Positions 36,000-47,100 of a stretch of 64,000 nt of DNA are shown here, one piece after another (position 1 is the stretch's first letter; every line of letters starts with the position of its first letter). Under the pieces are notes generated by a model. The model searched no databases, had not been told where the DNA came from, and saw nothing but the letters and a program-made list of their open reading frames with translations. A program made the translations under genes and the position numbers. Origin of the DNA: Cyclaneusma minus (taxonomy: Eukaryota > Ascomycota > Leotiomycetes > Marthamycetales > Marthamycetaceae); assembly GCA_037179335.1 (NCBI GenBank), contig JAKZHN010000010.1, forward strand, positions 937,870-1,001,869. Direction: 5' to 3'.

Positions 36000-36491
36000 C
36001 AGTCAAGCGACAAAAGTCTGAAATCCCCCTTCAATAATTAGGAATATCCCCAATGGTTGGGAAAACCCGCCACAGTGATTACAGTTATGCGACAAAAGTC
36101 TGAACCCCCCTTCAATAATTAGGAACATCCCCAGTCACTGGGTATATCCACAGTGATTGGGAACCTGGAATATCCATAGTAATTAAGAATATCCTTAAAA
36201 ATTAAAAATATCCTTAGACTCTTAGTAATTCGGAGTTTCCACAATAATTTTAAATATCCTTAAAAATCAAAAATATCCTTGGTAATTGGGAATATTCTTA
36301 GTAATTGGGAATATTCTTAGTAATTGGGAAATTCACAGTAATTGTAAATATCTATAGTAATTGGAAATATCTACAATAATTGGGAATAACCTTAGTAATT
36401 GGGAATATTCACAGTAATTGAGAATACTACTTAACAACCCAATAGCTGAGTACTGCCACGGAAGGGGGTGCAGACTTTTGTCGCCCCACTG
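36000..36491. mobile_element. Second copy of the CAGT-ended MITE, with a duplicated end
   Basis: The right end (to 36491, TA following) is the reverse complement of the left end of the 7-kb copy, nearly identical over about 80 bp. The matching left end starts at 36082 (CAGTTATGCGACAAAAGTCT) after TA. A further copy of that end starts at 36000 (CAGTCAAGCGACAAAAGTCT), also after TA, so the left terminus is present twice. The interior is built of 19-bp units such as TAATTGGGAATATTCTTAG. It begins 130 bp after the STE23 stop codon and could supply part of that 3' flank. Confidence 0.78.
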
Positions 36492-36520
36492 TAGCTTTCT
36501 CGTCTTCACTGTCTCTCAAG

Positions 36521-36657
36521 CTACTGGGTGTCTCTCAAGTTCCTGGGAGTATTTCAAGTTCCTAGTAGTCTCTCAAGTAAGAAGCTAATTCCTGAGTTGT
36601 TGTAGTTCTTCCCAAAAAATGAGGAGCTGTTCAAGTGATTAGGTAGATACATTCCAG
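36521..36657 (+). repeat. Phased 19-bp degenerate array (36.5 kb)
   Basis: Five units follow with exact 19-bp spacing from 36521 to 36615, including TTCCTGGGAGTATTTCAAG and TTCCTAGTAGTCTCTCAAG. Two looser units (20 and 22 bp) follow to 36657. Most units end CAAG or similar. It lies just upstream of a TATA box at 36792. Confidence 0.75.
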
Positions 36658-36791
36658 ATGATCCGGCATACATCAAGTAGTTGTCTGCCTGAATATTATT
36701 CCGTTGCCTGAATATCATCCCATATCGATCAGACAGGTGGTGCTCGCCGCAACTATCCGTTCCCATGCGGCGCAGAGAGGTGGGAGGCAGC

Positions 36792-37027
36792 TATAAAGAT
36801 ATCTCCAACTCTCCCACTTCTCCTTCCTGCACTCTCCCCAACTTTCTCCCAACCCTCCCGCAGCCTCACCCTCCACTCCACAAACTGTGGGGACTTCCCA
36901 ACTTCACCAACAACACACCACTCAACACTCAACTCTTCCAAGAACATCCGCCATCATGCCTTCCAAAGCCGACCGTTTGAAGAAGAGGCAGAACCTCGCG
37001 CAAATTAGTAATCATGCTTACAGGTAG
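36792..37027 (+). pseudogene. Truncated gene start related to the 38.2-kb gene
   Basis: TATAAAG at 36792-36798, a C/T-rich leader and ATG at 36956 are followed by 23 codons (MPSKADRLKKRQNLAQISNH, then AYR) and a stop. The intact gene at 38179 has the same arrangement: a 19-bp array, CGCCGCAACTAT, AGCTATAAA, a C/T-rich leader, and a start rich in Ser/Lys/Arg/Gln (KRTKNRQKLHQQLAQ). The stop could be intron sequence, since ACAG|GTAGAA resembles a donor. Within 60 bp a poly-A run and a SINE-like repeat replace anything downstream. It reads as a paralogous promoter and first exon cut off by that insertion. Confidence 0.5.
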
Positions 37028-37077
37028 AAACACCAGGAGAAAGAAAAAAAGGCCGAAGGCAAAAATCGCAAAAAAGC

Positions 37078-37390
37078 AAAAAAAAAAAAAAAAAAAAAAA
37101 AAAGCAGGTGTGGTAATGCCTCGAACGCGGAGATAATTTGCTTCTGTCACTTAAGACTTTTCAACGCTAGCCCTCTACGTAACACGCAGGGGAAAAGGGG
37201 ACTCCCGAAAGGGTGTCGCTTTAATGCCTTCTAGGCCCTCCACAAATTAAGTGCCATTACCACCAATTGAGCCATCGAACCCGCAACTTAGCATGCCCGA
37301 AGGCGAGGGTGAATTGCAAAATCCACCTTATATGTGACCACTGCGCACCAGCACTTCGCCGCAGCCCTCGCCGCCAGGCTGCTTCGGAAC
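37078..37390 (-). mobile_element. SINE-like repeat, second copy
   Basis: Minus-strand copy of the repeat at 25.0-25.8 kb. On the minus strand it runs CTCGCCTTCGGGCATGCTAA, then TGGCTCAATTGG (37274-37263), then GCGTTCGAGG (about 37128-37119), and ends in a T run; on the plus strand this is a poly-A of about 26 bases at 37078-37103. A-box and B-box-like words together with a terminal T run suggest RNA polymerase III transcription. Only two copies are visible, so the exact 5' boundary is approximate. Confidence 0.5.
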
Positions 37391-37708
37391 AATATGTTCC
37401 AGGTTTTCTCCATTTAGGTTGGCGTAAAGTCAGGCCGGAAGCACTTTTCTTGCCCCTGCTCCCAAACTTCATCTCACTTGTCCCTTCACCTCCTGCACAT
37501 CACCACTTCCAGATTCCACCTCTACTCTTTCTCGAACAATGTAATATGAATGCGCCAGACTTTCGAACAATAAACAAACTTTTTGTTACGCATCGCTCTC
37601 CTTTCCACGGTTCCTCGACTCTCACCCCCTATTCTCCTCCCCAGTTCCACCCCGCCCCCTTAAATCTCAGTTGTTAAAGACTCTTGATAGGATCGACGCC
37701 ACCTGAAG
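37391..37708. other. Intergenic region
   Basis: C/T-rich sequence with no supportable gene. It may include remnants of the locus interrupted by the SINE-like repeat, but no further match to the 38.2-kb gene was seen. Confidence 0.45.
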
Positions 37709-37947
37709 TTATTTGGGTTGCCACAAGTTATCTGAGCCCTTCCAAATCACTGGGAAACACTCGGTTCATTGTAGTCTTCTCGAGTTATTGAATGTTTCCC
37801 AAGTTATTGGAAGCCTCTCGGGTACCTAGATATACTCCGAGTTGTTGAATATGCCTAGAGTTATGAAGGGCCCCCAAAGTAAATAGATATATTCCCAGTG
37901 ATACAGAATGCTCCAAATGACCAGAGACACCCCAAGTCATTCTGGCC
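37709..37947 (+). repeat. Phased 19-bp degenerate array (37.7 kb)
   Basis: Twelve consecutive 19-bp units start at 37709 and keep exact register to 37936, with a thirteenth beginning at 37937. Examples are TTATTGAATGTTTCCCAAG (37785), TTATTGGAAGCCTCTCGGG (37804) and TTGTTGAATATGCCTAGAG (37842). Units differ at many positions, but T at unit position 1 and a terminal A/G-rich AAG or GAG recur and no indel breaks the phase. It lies about 100 bp upstream of the TATA box of the next gene. Confidence 0.85.
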
Positions 37948-38044
37948 TTGCTGTTTGCCCCCGAAGTGAAGCTCGCCTCCGACGCCGCCGCCGCAACTAT
38001 TTTCCGTAGCTAGGCGTGGAGCCGTTCGCACTCGCGGGATCAGC

Positions 38045-38051
38045 TATAAAA
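38045..38051 (+). promoter_or_regulatory. TATA box of the acidic-tail gene
   Basis: TATAAAA, 134 bp before the ATG at 38179, is followed by a C/T-rich leader typical of well-expressed fungal genes. The same AGCTATAAA context precedes the truncated paralogue at 36.8 kb. Confidence 0.6.
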
Positions 38052-38178
38052 CTATCTTCTACTCTCTCTCCTCCATCTCCAACGCTCCTCAACCCTCTCC
38101 CGCGGTCCTGCTCCGCGTCCTTCCCCAGCCCTCCCCCAACAACCTCAACCTCAACTCCCACCACCCCGCACCCTCAAC

Positions 38179-39100
38179 ATGGCCTCCAGTAAGAGCCAAA
38201 ACAATGTCAACAATATGTCCAAGGTGAAGCGCACCAAGAACCGTCAGAAGCTGCATCAGCAGCTTGCGCAGCTTCAAGTCACCCCTCCCACACCCATCAT
38301 TGCCCCGCCTTACCCCAACCTTCGCCTTCCTCAGTACGGCTGTGGTTTCTGGCATCTCGCCGCCATTGTCCGCTTCGTCGAATTTGCGCGGACCATCGAT
38401 CGCGAGAACAAGATTTGCCGCGAGAACAAGAGTTGCGTCGTGAACCGCCCCACCATGGATGCTCTTTGGAAAGACCTGCTCAAGGAAAAGTTCGAGGTTT
38501 GGCAGGGCGAGCAGACTGCGCTGAATCCGAACCAGTGCCAAGAGATGTTTTGCATGGCAATCGAACAGGTGAGCTTCCTTCAATTCGACATTGTTGATTT
38601 CTAAGGATTGGGAATATGTTGAGGTCCTCAATGCTAACGATTGTGTGAATCAGGCCAACCCCCGCGATGAATGTCCTGAGCTCAAAGCTGCCGTTGATGA
38701 CTACTGGCGCGCCAAGGAAGCAGCTTACCCTGGTCTCGAGATTGAGCCAGAGGCGGATGCTGAAGAAGACATTGATAACATCACCAACAATCTGATGGTC
38801 GGCGGCTTGGTCGAGGAGCTCGAGAGTGAATCAGTAGCAATGGAGGCCAAATTCATGGCTGAGCGAGCTGCCCTTGAAGTTGAGGTCGAGGAAATGTTGC
38901 CGGATTTCGACAATGTGGACTTGACAGATATCATTGGTATGAGCGCAGTGGGCGGTGGCTACATGGACGATGACGAGGAAGATGAGGACGATGAAGATGA
39001 GGATGAGGATGACGAGGATGACGAGGACGATGAAGATGAGGATGATGAAGACGAGGAGGACGAGTACGATGACATGGACATTGATATGGATATGGAATAG
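38179..39100 (+). CDS. Unrecognised protein with a long acidic tail
   Basis: A 278-residue protein from exons 38179-38568 and 38654-39100, with an 85-nt intron in phase 0 (branch GCTAAC). The N-terminus is basic and Gln-rich (KVKRTKNRQKLHQQLAQLQV), then a Pro-rich segment, then a compact region with several cysteines (YGCGFW, KICRENKSCVV, NQCQEMFC). The second exon is increasingly acidic and ends in about 45 residues made almost only of Asp and Glu, closing DMDIDMDME. Such tails occur in histone chaperones and nucleolar proteins, but I recognise no domain, so no function is proposed. A truncated relative of its start lies at 36.8-37.0 kb. Confidence 0.75.
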
Positions 39101-39260
39101 GCTTTACGGAGCCTGAGAAGCCAAATTCAGTACTCACAGAAGAGAAAAATCGCTGTAAAATTGATAGTGGTCCTTACTTCCATAACCAACGCCTCCATCC
39201 TAAGCCCCCTCTTAAAAGTCTCCCACAAACAATAGTATACAGGTGAATAACCCACCCCTC

Positions 39261-41000
39261 CTACTTTACCTCTCGCTTCTCCTCCGACGCCCTATCAGCC
39301 CCCTCACTCTCACCACTGCCCGCAATCTCCTCCACAACATCTACCTCCGGCCCCGAAAACCTCTTCCTCCCCGTAATAACCCAATTCACCGCCGCAATAC
39401 ACATAATCACCCCCGTCGCCGCACTCGTATAATTCATATTCTCGCTCGTCACCGGATACTCCGACGGGAAATTAAACGTAATACACGCAAAGATCAAATA
39501 CAGCGCTCCCACCGCATTCACCATCACACTCAAAATCGGCGAAAGCGCCCAGGGCCCCGCAAGATGTCGATGTGTGCCGCTGAAATAGGTGTATAGACGT
39601 ACGAGCAAGGGCATGGCGTAGGAAAGATAGAAGCCTTGTGTGGATATCGCGATTACGGTGTTGAAGCCGGTTACGGTGCCGAAGTAGATGGATTCTAATG
39701 CCATTTGCACGATCGTACCGAGGAGGATGGCGATTACGGGGACTTGGTGCTTTTTCTCGACGCGGGAGATGGCGGTGGAGAAGGGGAGGCCGTTGTCGCG
39801 GGCGAAGGCGAAGAGGGAACGGGATCCTTCGGCGAGGAGGGCGTTGCCGCACCCGAGATCGATGATGATGATTAGGGAGGCGAGGATGCAGGCGCCGGCT
39901 TTCGAGCCGGTGCTGTCGAAGTAGATTTGGATAAGGGGTACGCCGGTGGCGGATGCGGCGACGAGGTTGATGTCGCCGATGCAGAAACAGATTGTGATCA
40001 AGAAGATAAGACCGGTAATGGCGCCGATGTAGACGGACATGACGATGGCGCGAGGGGCTTGCTTGGCCGCGTCATGGAGTTCTTCGGTCATGTGGGCGGG
40101 GGCGTCGTAGCAGCACATGCCAAACGCGGGCTGTAGGATGCCGATGATGCAGGCCATACCGCTGCCGAAGCCGGTGAAGTTTTGGAAGTCAGAGAAGACG
40201 AAAGAGGCGGGTTGATAGGAAGAGGTGGTGGCGAGGAGCGTGATGACGATGGTTAGGAAGGAGATGACATTGAAGATCAGCAGGCCTTTCGAGATGTGAT
40301 TGAGGAGGCCGGGTCCCCACAGATTGATGAAGGTCGCGAGGAGGGTGCAGAGGTAGGAGACGAGGACGGTGTGCCAGCGCTGGATGATGTAGGAGGGGTT
40401 GACGAGGTTGGCGCAGCCGAGAATGAAGTTGGCTCCTATGAAGCTGTTTGTTGCGCCCATTGCCAAAATGCCTTGTATGTCTTGTTAGTATGTTGATGAT
40501 GTTCAAGCTGCAAGGGGTCGAAACTCAGGGGAAATGAGAGGATGTGTGGAACGGAAAACGTACCGATGATCATAAACCAGCCAGTCAGGTAGGATAGTTG
40601 TCTCCTGATGCTTTTCGGAGCTAAGATATAGACCCAGGAGTACTGTCCGCCAGCAACGGGATATACAGAGCACATTTCCGCCATCGAATATGCTACGCAA
40701 AGAGAGACGACACTTATTCCGATCCATCCAAATATCATCACAGGGGGGCCGCCGGCAGTGACGCCGGCGATGAGGACTCCAGCAAGAGCACTCCAACATG
40801 TAACAATGGAGAAGGCAAATCCGATCATGCCCAGGAAGCCGAATGACCTTTTGAGTTCTGTACTTGTATCAGCATTCATGATGTTGAGTACCTACTTGGA
40901 GGTCACAGTTGAAAGACTAACCTGGCTGGTAACCCAGATTCTCCAAAGCTGTATCCTCCGCTACATCATGATGGAAAGCTTTCCCATCTGTCGAAGCCAT
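39261..41000 (-). CDS. APC-family permease, choline/GABA type
   Basis: Exons 41000-40922, 40857-40564 and 40471-39261 give 527 residues, both introns in phase 1. The protein is a 12-helix secondary transporter of the amino acid/choline branch, like yeast Hnm1 and Uga4. The first helix has the family sequence GFLGMIGFAFSIVTCWSALAG, then PVMIFGWIGISVVSLCVAYSMAEMCSVYPVAGGQYSWVY appears in segments. FDAPAHMTEEL-type sequence is present as YDAPAHMTEEL, and SRSLFAFARDNGLPFS is typical of the branch. N- and C-termini are hydrophilic. The substrate (choline, GABA or another amino acid) cannot be fixed from sequence. It ends about 160 bp from the convergent gene's stop at 39100. Confidence 0.9.
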
Positions 41001-42089
41001 ACTCGCTAAGGTTTGGGTGGATACGATGCTCGTGTGGAATTGGCACTTGACAGTTGGCAAACTACTCGGAAAGAAAGTCCGCGGCAGACTGTAGGTGGTA
41101 GTTATAGGAACAGCTGAGACGCAAGAAAGCTATCATGAAGAGATTCGCGATATAGGAAATCACCTTCCCATCGCCCAAGATACTCAGGTACCTTGGGATA
41201 TGCATCCCACCAGCACTTATCGCGTGGGATCCAGGGATTGAGCTCCGAAGCCCCTTATCTGGCTGGATGCAATAAGGTAATGCGACCATTAATAACATGT
41301 CAACTGTCAAACTCACATGGACGTGTAACCCTCCCATACCACAATATTGGCATACCCGTGACTCCCAAGTGTCCAAAAAACGTGGGAAGATTCCGACGTC
41401 AACGGGAAGCCACAGCAGAACTGTCTCAAAGGAGAAGACGAGCGTACAAAAGTAACAAGAAGCGGTGAATCATGCTCGAATTCGGGAGCTGGACAGAGCG
41501 TGAAGCTCACTGGCTCGAGTGCGGGGAAGATCGCCCGGATGCTCAGGCTCGATGGCGAAGAGCAGGTTTGTCATGCTTCGACGGCGATAAGAGAGGGAGT
41601 GCCCCTGGGGTGATAATTGATAAACACGATAATATGATTGATGTCGGTATATCCGTGTAAGGGTGGCTCTTCCGGGCAGCTGGTCCCACAGAATTTCCAT
41701 CCTTGCAAGGCGACTTGTGCTCTGTGACTCCGGCTTTCTCGGCTTGGGATGTGACTTTGTTCGAGCAAGGCCATGTTTCAAAATTCAATAAGACGACGGT
41801 TGGGCTTCACCGTTTCGTTGAGAAGAAAGAGGCTGGACGAAAAACCGGGTTCTCGGGAGGCGGCCCTTGTCGACGTTGCGTCTTGTGGTTGTCTTGTGGA
41901 GTCATCGAGAAGATGGAGAAGTTGGGGTTGAAACTTGAAGGGGTCCGAGTGGAGAGAGATTCGGGATCAGGGGGACTCGGGGTTTCGGAGCCCGAATCCC
42001 CGACGTAACAGCATCTAGCCAAGGGAGATGAAGAACATCGATTCGAATCTTCCAACAACAGCCAAGAGAGCGTGCATCGACTCTCCACT
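41001..42089. other. Divergent intergenic region, permease and GPI18
   Basis: Both flanking genes point outwards, so both promoters lie here. Open frames at 41703-42008 plus and 41807-42088 minus overlap each other and lack domains. No other feature was recognised. Confidence 0.5.
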
Positions 42090-43506
42090 ATGTTAAATAC
42101 CTCGGCAATTCGACAAAGTCCCCGAAAGCGCCCGTTATCGTCTCTCTTTTGCGTCTTCGCAGCATGGAAAGTCTTGTTGATTCTTCTCGCCCTTGCCAGT
42201 CCAGGCCCCGGCTACGATACATCCACCGACCTGGCTTTCCGCGTCACCAGCAGCAATAGCGATCCTGGAATTCAAGACACTTCATTGACCACTTTGCTTG
42301 CCAGAAAGCTTACTCGGTGGGATGCGATCCATTTTGCTGCTGTGGGGAATCGTGGCTATGTCTTTGAGCAGGATTGGGCCTGGGGCTTGGGCTTTACAAG
42401 GCTCATAGCATTGTGCACTAGCTGTAAGCTTCCCTCTTGGTTATAAGAATGGGCTACTGACACTATAGACATAGTCTTGACGAGTTTGGGCATTGAAAAG
42501 CATGAATATGTCGAAGCGTTGGTTGCGATTGGAATCGCCCATGTGTCGCATTTCATGGCTGCTGTTGTTCTTTACTACTTCACGCGAGCTGTCATTCAGG
42601 CAGGGCCTGCACCACAAATTGCATTTGTCACGGCATGTCTTCACATTATGTCGCCTGGAGGACTGTTCTTGTCTGCGCCTTATGCAGAAAGTGCTTTCGC
42701 CTTTTTGAACTTCTCTGGATGTTTGTTGCTGGCTAAGAGGTTTGGTAAGCCTGAGCAGGCGTCTCTCAAGGATGATATGTTGTCAGTGGCTGCTGGGATC
42801 TGCTTCGGTCTGGCTACTACTTTTCGCAGCAACGGTCTTCTCAGCGGACTGTTGTTCCTTCGGGAAGCTTTCGTGACGCTGGGACTCCTTACGAGGAAGT
42901 TCACACTGCAAGGTGTTCGCCATTTGGTTGCTACTGGCCTGGCTGGAGTGCTGCTGGGCATTGGTTTCCTGATTCCCCAGTATATTGCTTACAGGGAATT
43001 CTGTGGTCCTGATATGATCGCTGAGGGAGAGCTTTCCCGGCCGTGGTGTACCAGGCTCTTCCCAAGCATCTACACATTTGTACAAGGACACTACTGGTAT
43101 GTTCCCTGGTCCCACACTTGTGCGTTGCTGAGCATGCTCCAGGAATGTCGGCTTTCTTCGGTACTGGACCCTGTCCAACATGCCTCTCTTTCTCCTTGCA
43201 GCTCCGATGCTCGGGACGATGTCGATCTCAAGTGCGTGGGCTTTGCGTCCACAGAATCAAAGGTTCACGACCAGGCCGATAGTAAAGAGTCTCGCGGGGA
43301 TCCAGTTATTCCTGGCTGGCCTGGCCTTTACCAGCTACCATGTGCAGATCATCAGCCGGCTGGCCTCGGGCTACCCTGTCGTCTATATCTGGCTGGCGGC
43401 GGAAGCTGCAAAACGGACGACAGTCTCTGAGATCGGGGTCCGGTGCATGGTGATGTATGCTGTGATCCAGGGGGGCTTGTTTGCTTCGTTTCTGCCGCCA
43501 GCTTGA
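42090..43506 (+). CDS. GPI18: GPI mannosyltransferase 2 (PIG-V/GPI18)
   Basis: Exons 42090-42423, 42469-43096 and 43143-43506 give 441 residues; the introns are 45 and 46 nt. This ER membrane enzyme adds the second mannose to the glycosylphosphatidylinositol anchor precursor, using dolichol-phosphate mannose. The PIG-V signature RWDAIHFAAVGNRGYVFEQDW follows the first membrane segment on the lumenal side. Other family blocks are SPGGLFLSAPYAES, GLATTFRSNGLL and, across the second intron, QGHYWNVGFLRYWTLSNMP. Eight or more hydrophobic segments are present. The ATG at 42090 is the first in frame. Confidence 0.9.
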
Positions 43507-44159
43507 CGGGGGCATGTTCACATTGTACATATTTGCAGCGTAGAGTAATAAGCTTTGATGTTTGATATGGAACGCTTTTCGATTGGCTTTGGAGTAAGTG
43601 AAAAACTTAATGCTTCAGAGTTCAGATGGACCACTTACATGTGTTGCTGTTTGAAACAAGAGCTGCACTCGTGAACTCAGATAACCATGAAGTCTGAAGT
43701 CTGGAGTCTGTATCTGAAGGATACAGCTCAGTCTATCTCGATTGCGTTTAGCGTTCGTAGAAAAGCCGGCTAAAGCCGCTGATCCCGCCCATTGGACCGC
43801 GCTAAATCGATTAGCGGGGTCGCCAAGCGCGAACGAGCTGACGCGACAACCAAATTATTTCACTCTCTGCGACCACCGCAACCTTCCCTTCGCAACTCCG
43901 GCCCCTCCAATTCAATTCTCTCTGTTGCGGTTCGCGCCAACCGGACTTTGCTTGTCTTTGGCAGATATCTGCGCCAGAGAGCTCTCGTCCGCTCAGCCTT
44001 CCTGTCTGAGCCCAAGCAAGCACCGAGCACAGCTGTCAGTCAGCGCCGAGCACCGCCAACCAAGATATCACACCGAGAATCACGCCCGCATATGCGCACT
44101 GAATTGGAGATGCTCTGATTGAGACGCGCCTTACTACCCAACGAGTACTGTTGCCCACC
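43507..44159. other. Promoter region of the YTH-domain gene
   Basis: This holds the 3' flank of GPI18 and the 5' flank of the YTH gene. No gene seen; short open frames at 43742-44122 have no recognisable content. Confidence 0.5.
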
Positions 44160-47100
44160 ATGTGGAACAGCGGCAATGGCTTCGGAGGCCATGGCTTCAA
44201 TGGAGGCAATAACGGTTTCAACGGGAACAACTTCAATGGAAACAATGGAAACAACGGTTTCAATTACCCTCCACCCTTCGCAGGCTATGGTCCGGGAAAC
44301 TTCCCGTCTTCCATGCCACCTATGAATGAGAATTACATCCCTCTCATGTCCCCCGGTCAACACGGATTTCCCAATTACGAGGAAATGAACTGCGATGATG
44401 AAGAGCCGATCGAGGAGCCTCTTAACTATGGCCCTCCCAGCTTCAACAATACCGCGGAACAGTCGAACACAAATGCATTTCAACAGAACCAAATGAACAT
44501 GGATGGTTTGGTAAGGAAACAACACTTACCTCCACGCACCCCTTGACTTCTCAAGGGCTCTGGCTAACCAGGAGCTTGCTCTCAAATAGACAAACACCCC
44601 CAAACCAGCCACGCCGCAACAGCCTGCTACCAATGATGCTTTAGCTGCGCTCAAACTTCGTGTGCAGAAGAGCCTGAAGGAGCGCGGATCAAAGAGTGGT
44701 ACGCCGCAGCCCGCAACAATCCCCGGCCTCGGCACCCCGAAACCACCGCCTGCTGCCAACGAGCCGCCGAGCTCTGTACAAAGCAATAAACAGGTTTCGG
44801 CGCAAGAGATTGACGACGATGACCACATTGCTGCCGCTCAGACCCTGGACCTTGAGGGCCTTCTGAATGAAGGAAGGGCGCTGGCAGCAAGTGCTAGTAA
44901 GAAGAGACAAATGAACAACAGCTCGCCTGTTGTTCCAAAGAATATCCCGACCAAGGTGGCGGCTACGCCATCGAAAGTCCAACAGGCAGTTTCTGACAAG
45001 GAGAAGAAACCACCTGCAACCCCCGCCAGCTCCACTAATCTGAAGTACTCTAGTGTCAATGTCCAATCGAAGACACCCAAGACAAATAAGGGAAAGCAAA
45101 ACATTGGAGAATCTGAGTCGGAAGGAGAAATCAAAGAGGAGACTGCACAGCAGAAGCAGAACCCGCCCACTGGACCGAAGGCCAAGACTATCGAAGATTC
45201 GAAGGCCAAGACTATCGAGGATTTTCGCAAGCGTTACGAGGAGCCTCGAGCCGACAACTTCGAGATGCCGGTACCAGCTGGACAGTCTCGCCGTCCCAGA
45301 AGTCCGGTACAATCTCGTCCTCTTCCGCCTCGCTATTATGGCGAGGGTGATCGTGAGCGTGAGCGTGAGCGTGAGCGCCGGGATGACTATCATCGCGACG
45401 AATATCGTCGAGATGACCGTCGTGATGAGCGCGGAGATGATCGATATGAACGTCGCGACACATACCGCCGTGACAGCTACCGCGAGGAATCCCGAAGGGA
45501 TGAAGCGGCACCCAGGAATGAACGCAAGATGCAGCGTCCTGAAAGCAAGGCTGAAAGCAAGGCAGAACGCAAGCAGGAAACGGAGACTGCCAAGGAAAAG
45601 ACCCAACGTGCCGAGGGCAACGAACAAGCCAAACCGAAGGCGAAGGACAACAACAAAGCTGAGCAGAAGATGACTTTGGAAGAATACCTGAAGAGCGAGC
45701 CGGACCTGAAACTTTGGCTTGAAGAGACGAACTGGTTCAATGCTGAATACAAACCCCTGCAGCTTACAGCCTGGCGTATGAAGGCCAGTGCAAAGATGCA
45801 ACACGCTGAGGCACAGAGAGCCGGTGCCAATCTTCCTCTTGCTTCCTTTATGGCGGGGGCTGATGAGGTCCAGAAGAAGGCTGATGAGGTCGTCAACAAG
45901 AACATGCCGGTCTCAGATGAAGGTGTGGAAACGGGTCAGAAGCGTCGCTATGCTGGCTCGGAGCCTGATGAGGGTTCGCACAAGATACAGCGCACCAATG
46001 GCCAGGATCGTGCTGTCCATGTCAAAGAAGAGCCAACCGAGGATCGTGGTCCCATGTTTCGAGGGCGTGATCGCGGATATTTCGCTGATTCTCGTGAGGA
46101 GAGAGACTTCGGCAACAGCCGAATTGGAGAAGAACGAGGCAGATCTCGTTCCCCGAACTACCGGGACGAACGTGCTCGTGCTGCCTCTGCCGGACGACGA
46201 GCGTTTGAGAGTCGCCCACCACCACGGGCCTTCCGCGAGCCATCGCATCTTGATGACCGACCTAACCGCGAAGGAGAGGAAAGACGCTCGTTTTTCGATG
46301 ACCGAAACAACTACCGTGGCCGTAATTTCGATCCGAACTACAACTACAACGCCCGTGGTGGTCGTGGCCGTGGTCCATCTGTCTCCTCTTCGCATCAGAA
46401 CTACCAGACGAACCAGCCCGGCAAGCCCCAGTACGGCAAAGGACTTGCATCCCAGAAGCCTTGGAAGAACTTTAGTGGTTGGGACAGAGGTGGAAAAGGC
46501 GGTTAGTATTCGTCGATTTTCAGGTCTTCTCGGGGGCTGGAGCTCGATGATGGTATGGTCCATTTTCCTCTCGGCTCCTTGCCAAACTGCTGAGTTGGCC
46601 ACATGTATTTGATTCGGATCAGTCAACTGCAAGCTGTCAAGCGTTAATTTCTCTACTTGTTGTGACTTGGCTGCCCCATCTCTGGTGAAGTGTTTGAGTG
46701 TTGTGGTCCTGTCGTTCTTTCCATTTCCTTTCGCAGACTTCTCTTCATACACGTATTGCAATGTTATTGTCTATTGACGTACCTGAATCTTTCCGAACCG
46801 TTTGCTAATGATAGCAGACACGAAGTACTTTATTGTAAAGTCTTACAACGAAGAGAATGTCGTGCGATGCATTGAAGATGTAGGTGTCGCATTCTCCATC
46901 CAGCTCCAGTGTGTTGGTACTAATGTCACCAGTCGATCTGGACTACCCAGGAGCACAACGGCGACATCTTCAAAGAGGCTTTCCTGAACTGCAAGAATGT
47001 TATTCTCGTGTTTTCCATTAACCAGAGTCGTGCATTCCAGGGCTATGTGAGTACATTGCTGCTCAGAAAGATGGTTGAAGACTGACACTTGGCAGGCCCG

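Noticed and set aside
37267..37677. A 136-residue plus-strand frame.
   Set aside because: Its first half is the reverse strand of the SINE-like repeat and the rest is low-complexity C/T-rich DNA.
37709..37947. CRISPR array, considered because of regularly spaced repeats.
   Set aside because: There are no repeat-spacer units, the units are contiguous and degenerate, and the genome is fungal.
41703..42088. Overlapping frames of about 100 residues on opposite strands upstream of GPI18.
   Set aside because: They overlap each other, resemble nothing known and lie where promoters are expected.
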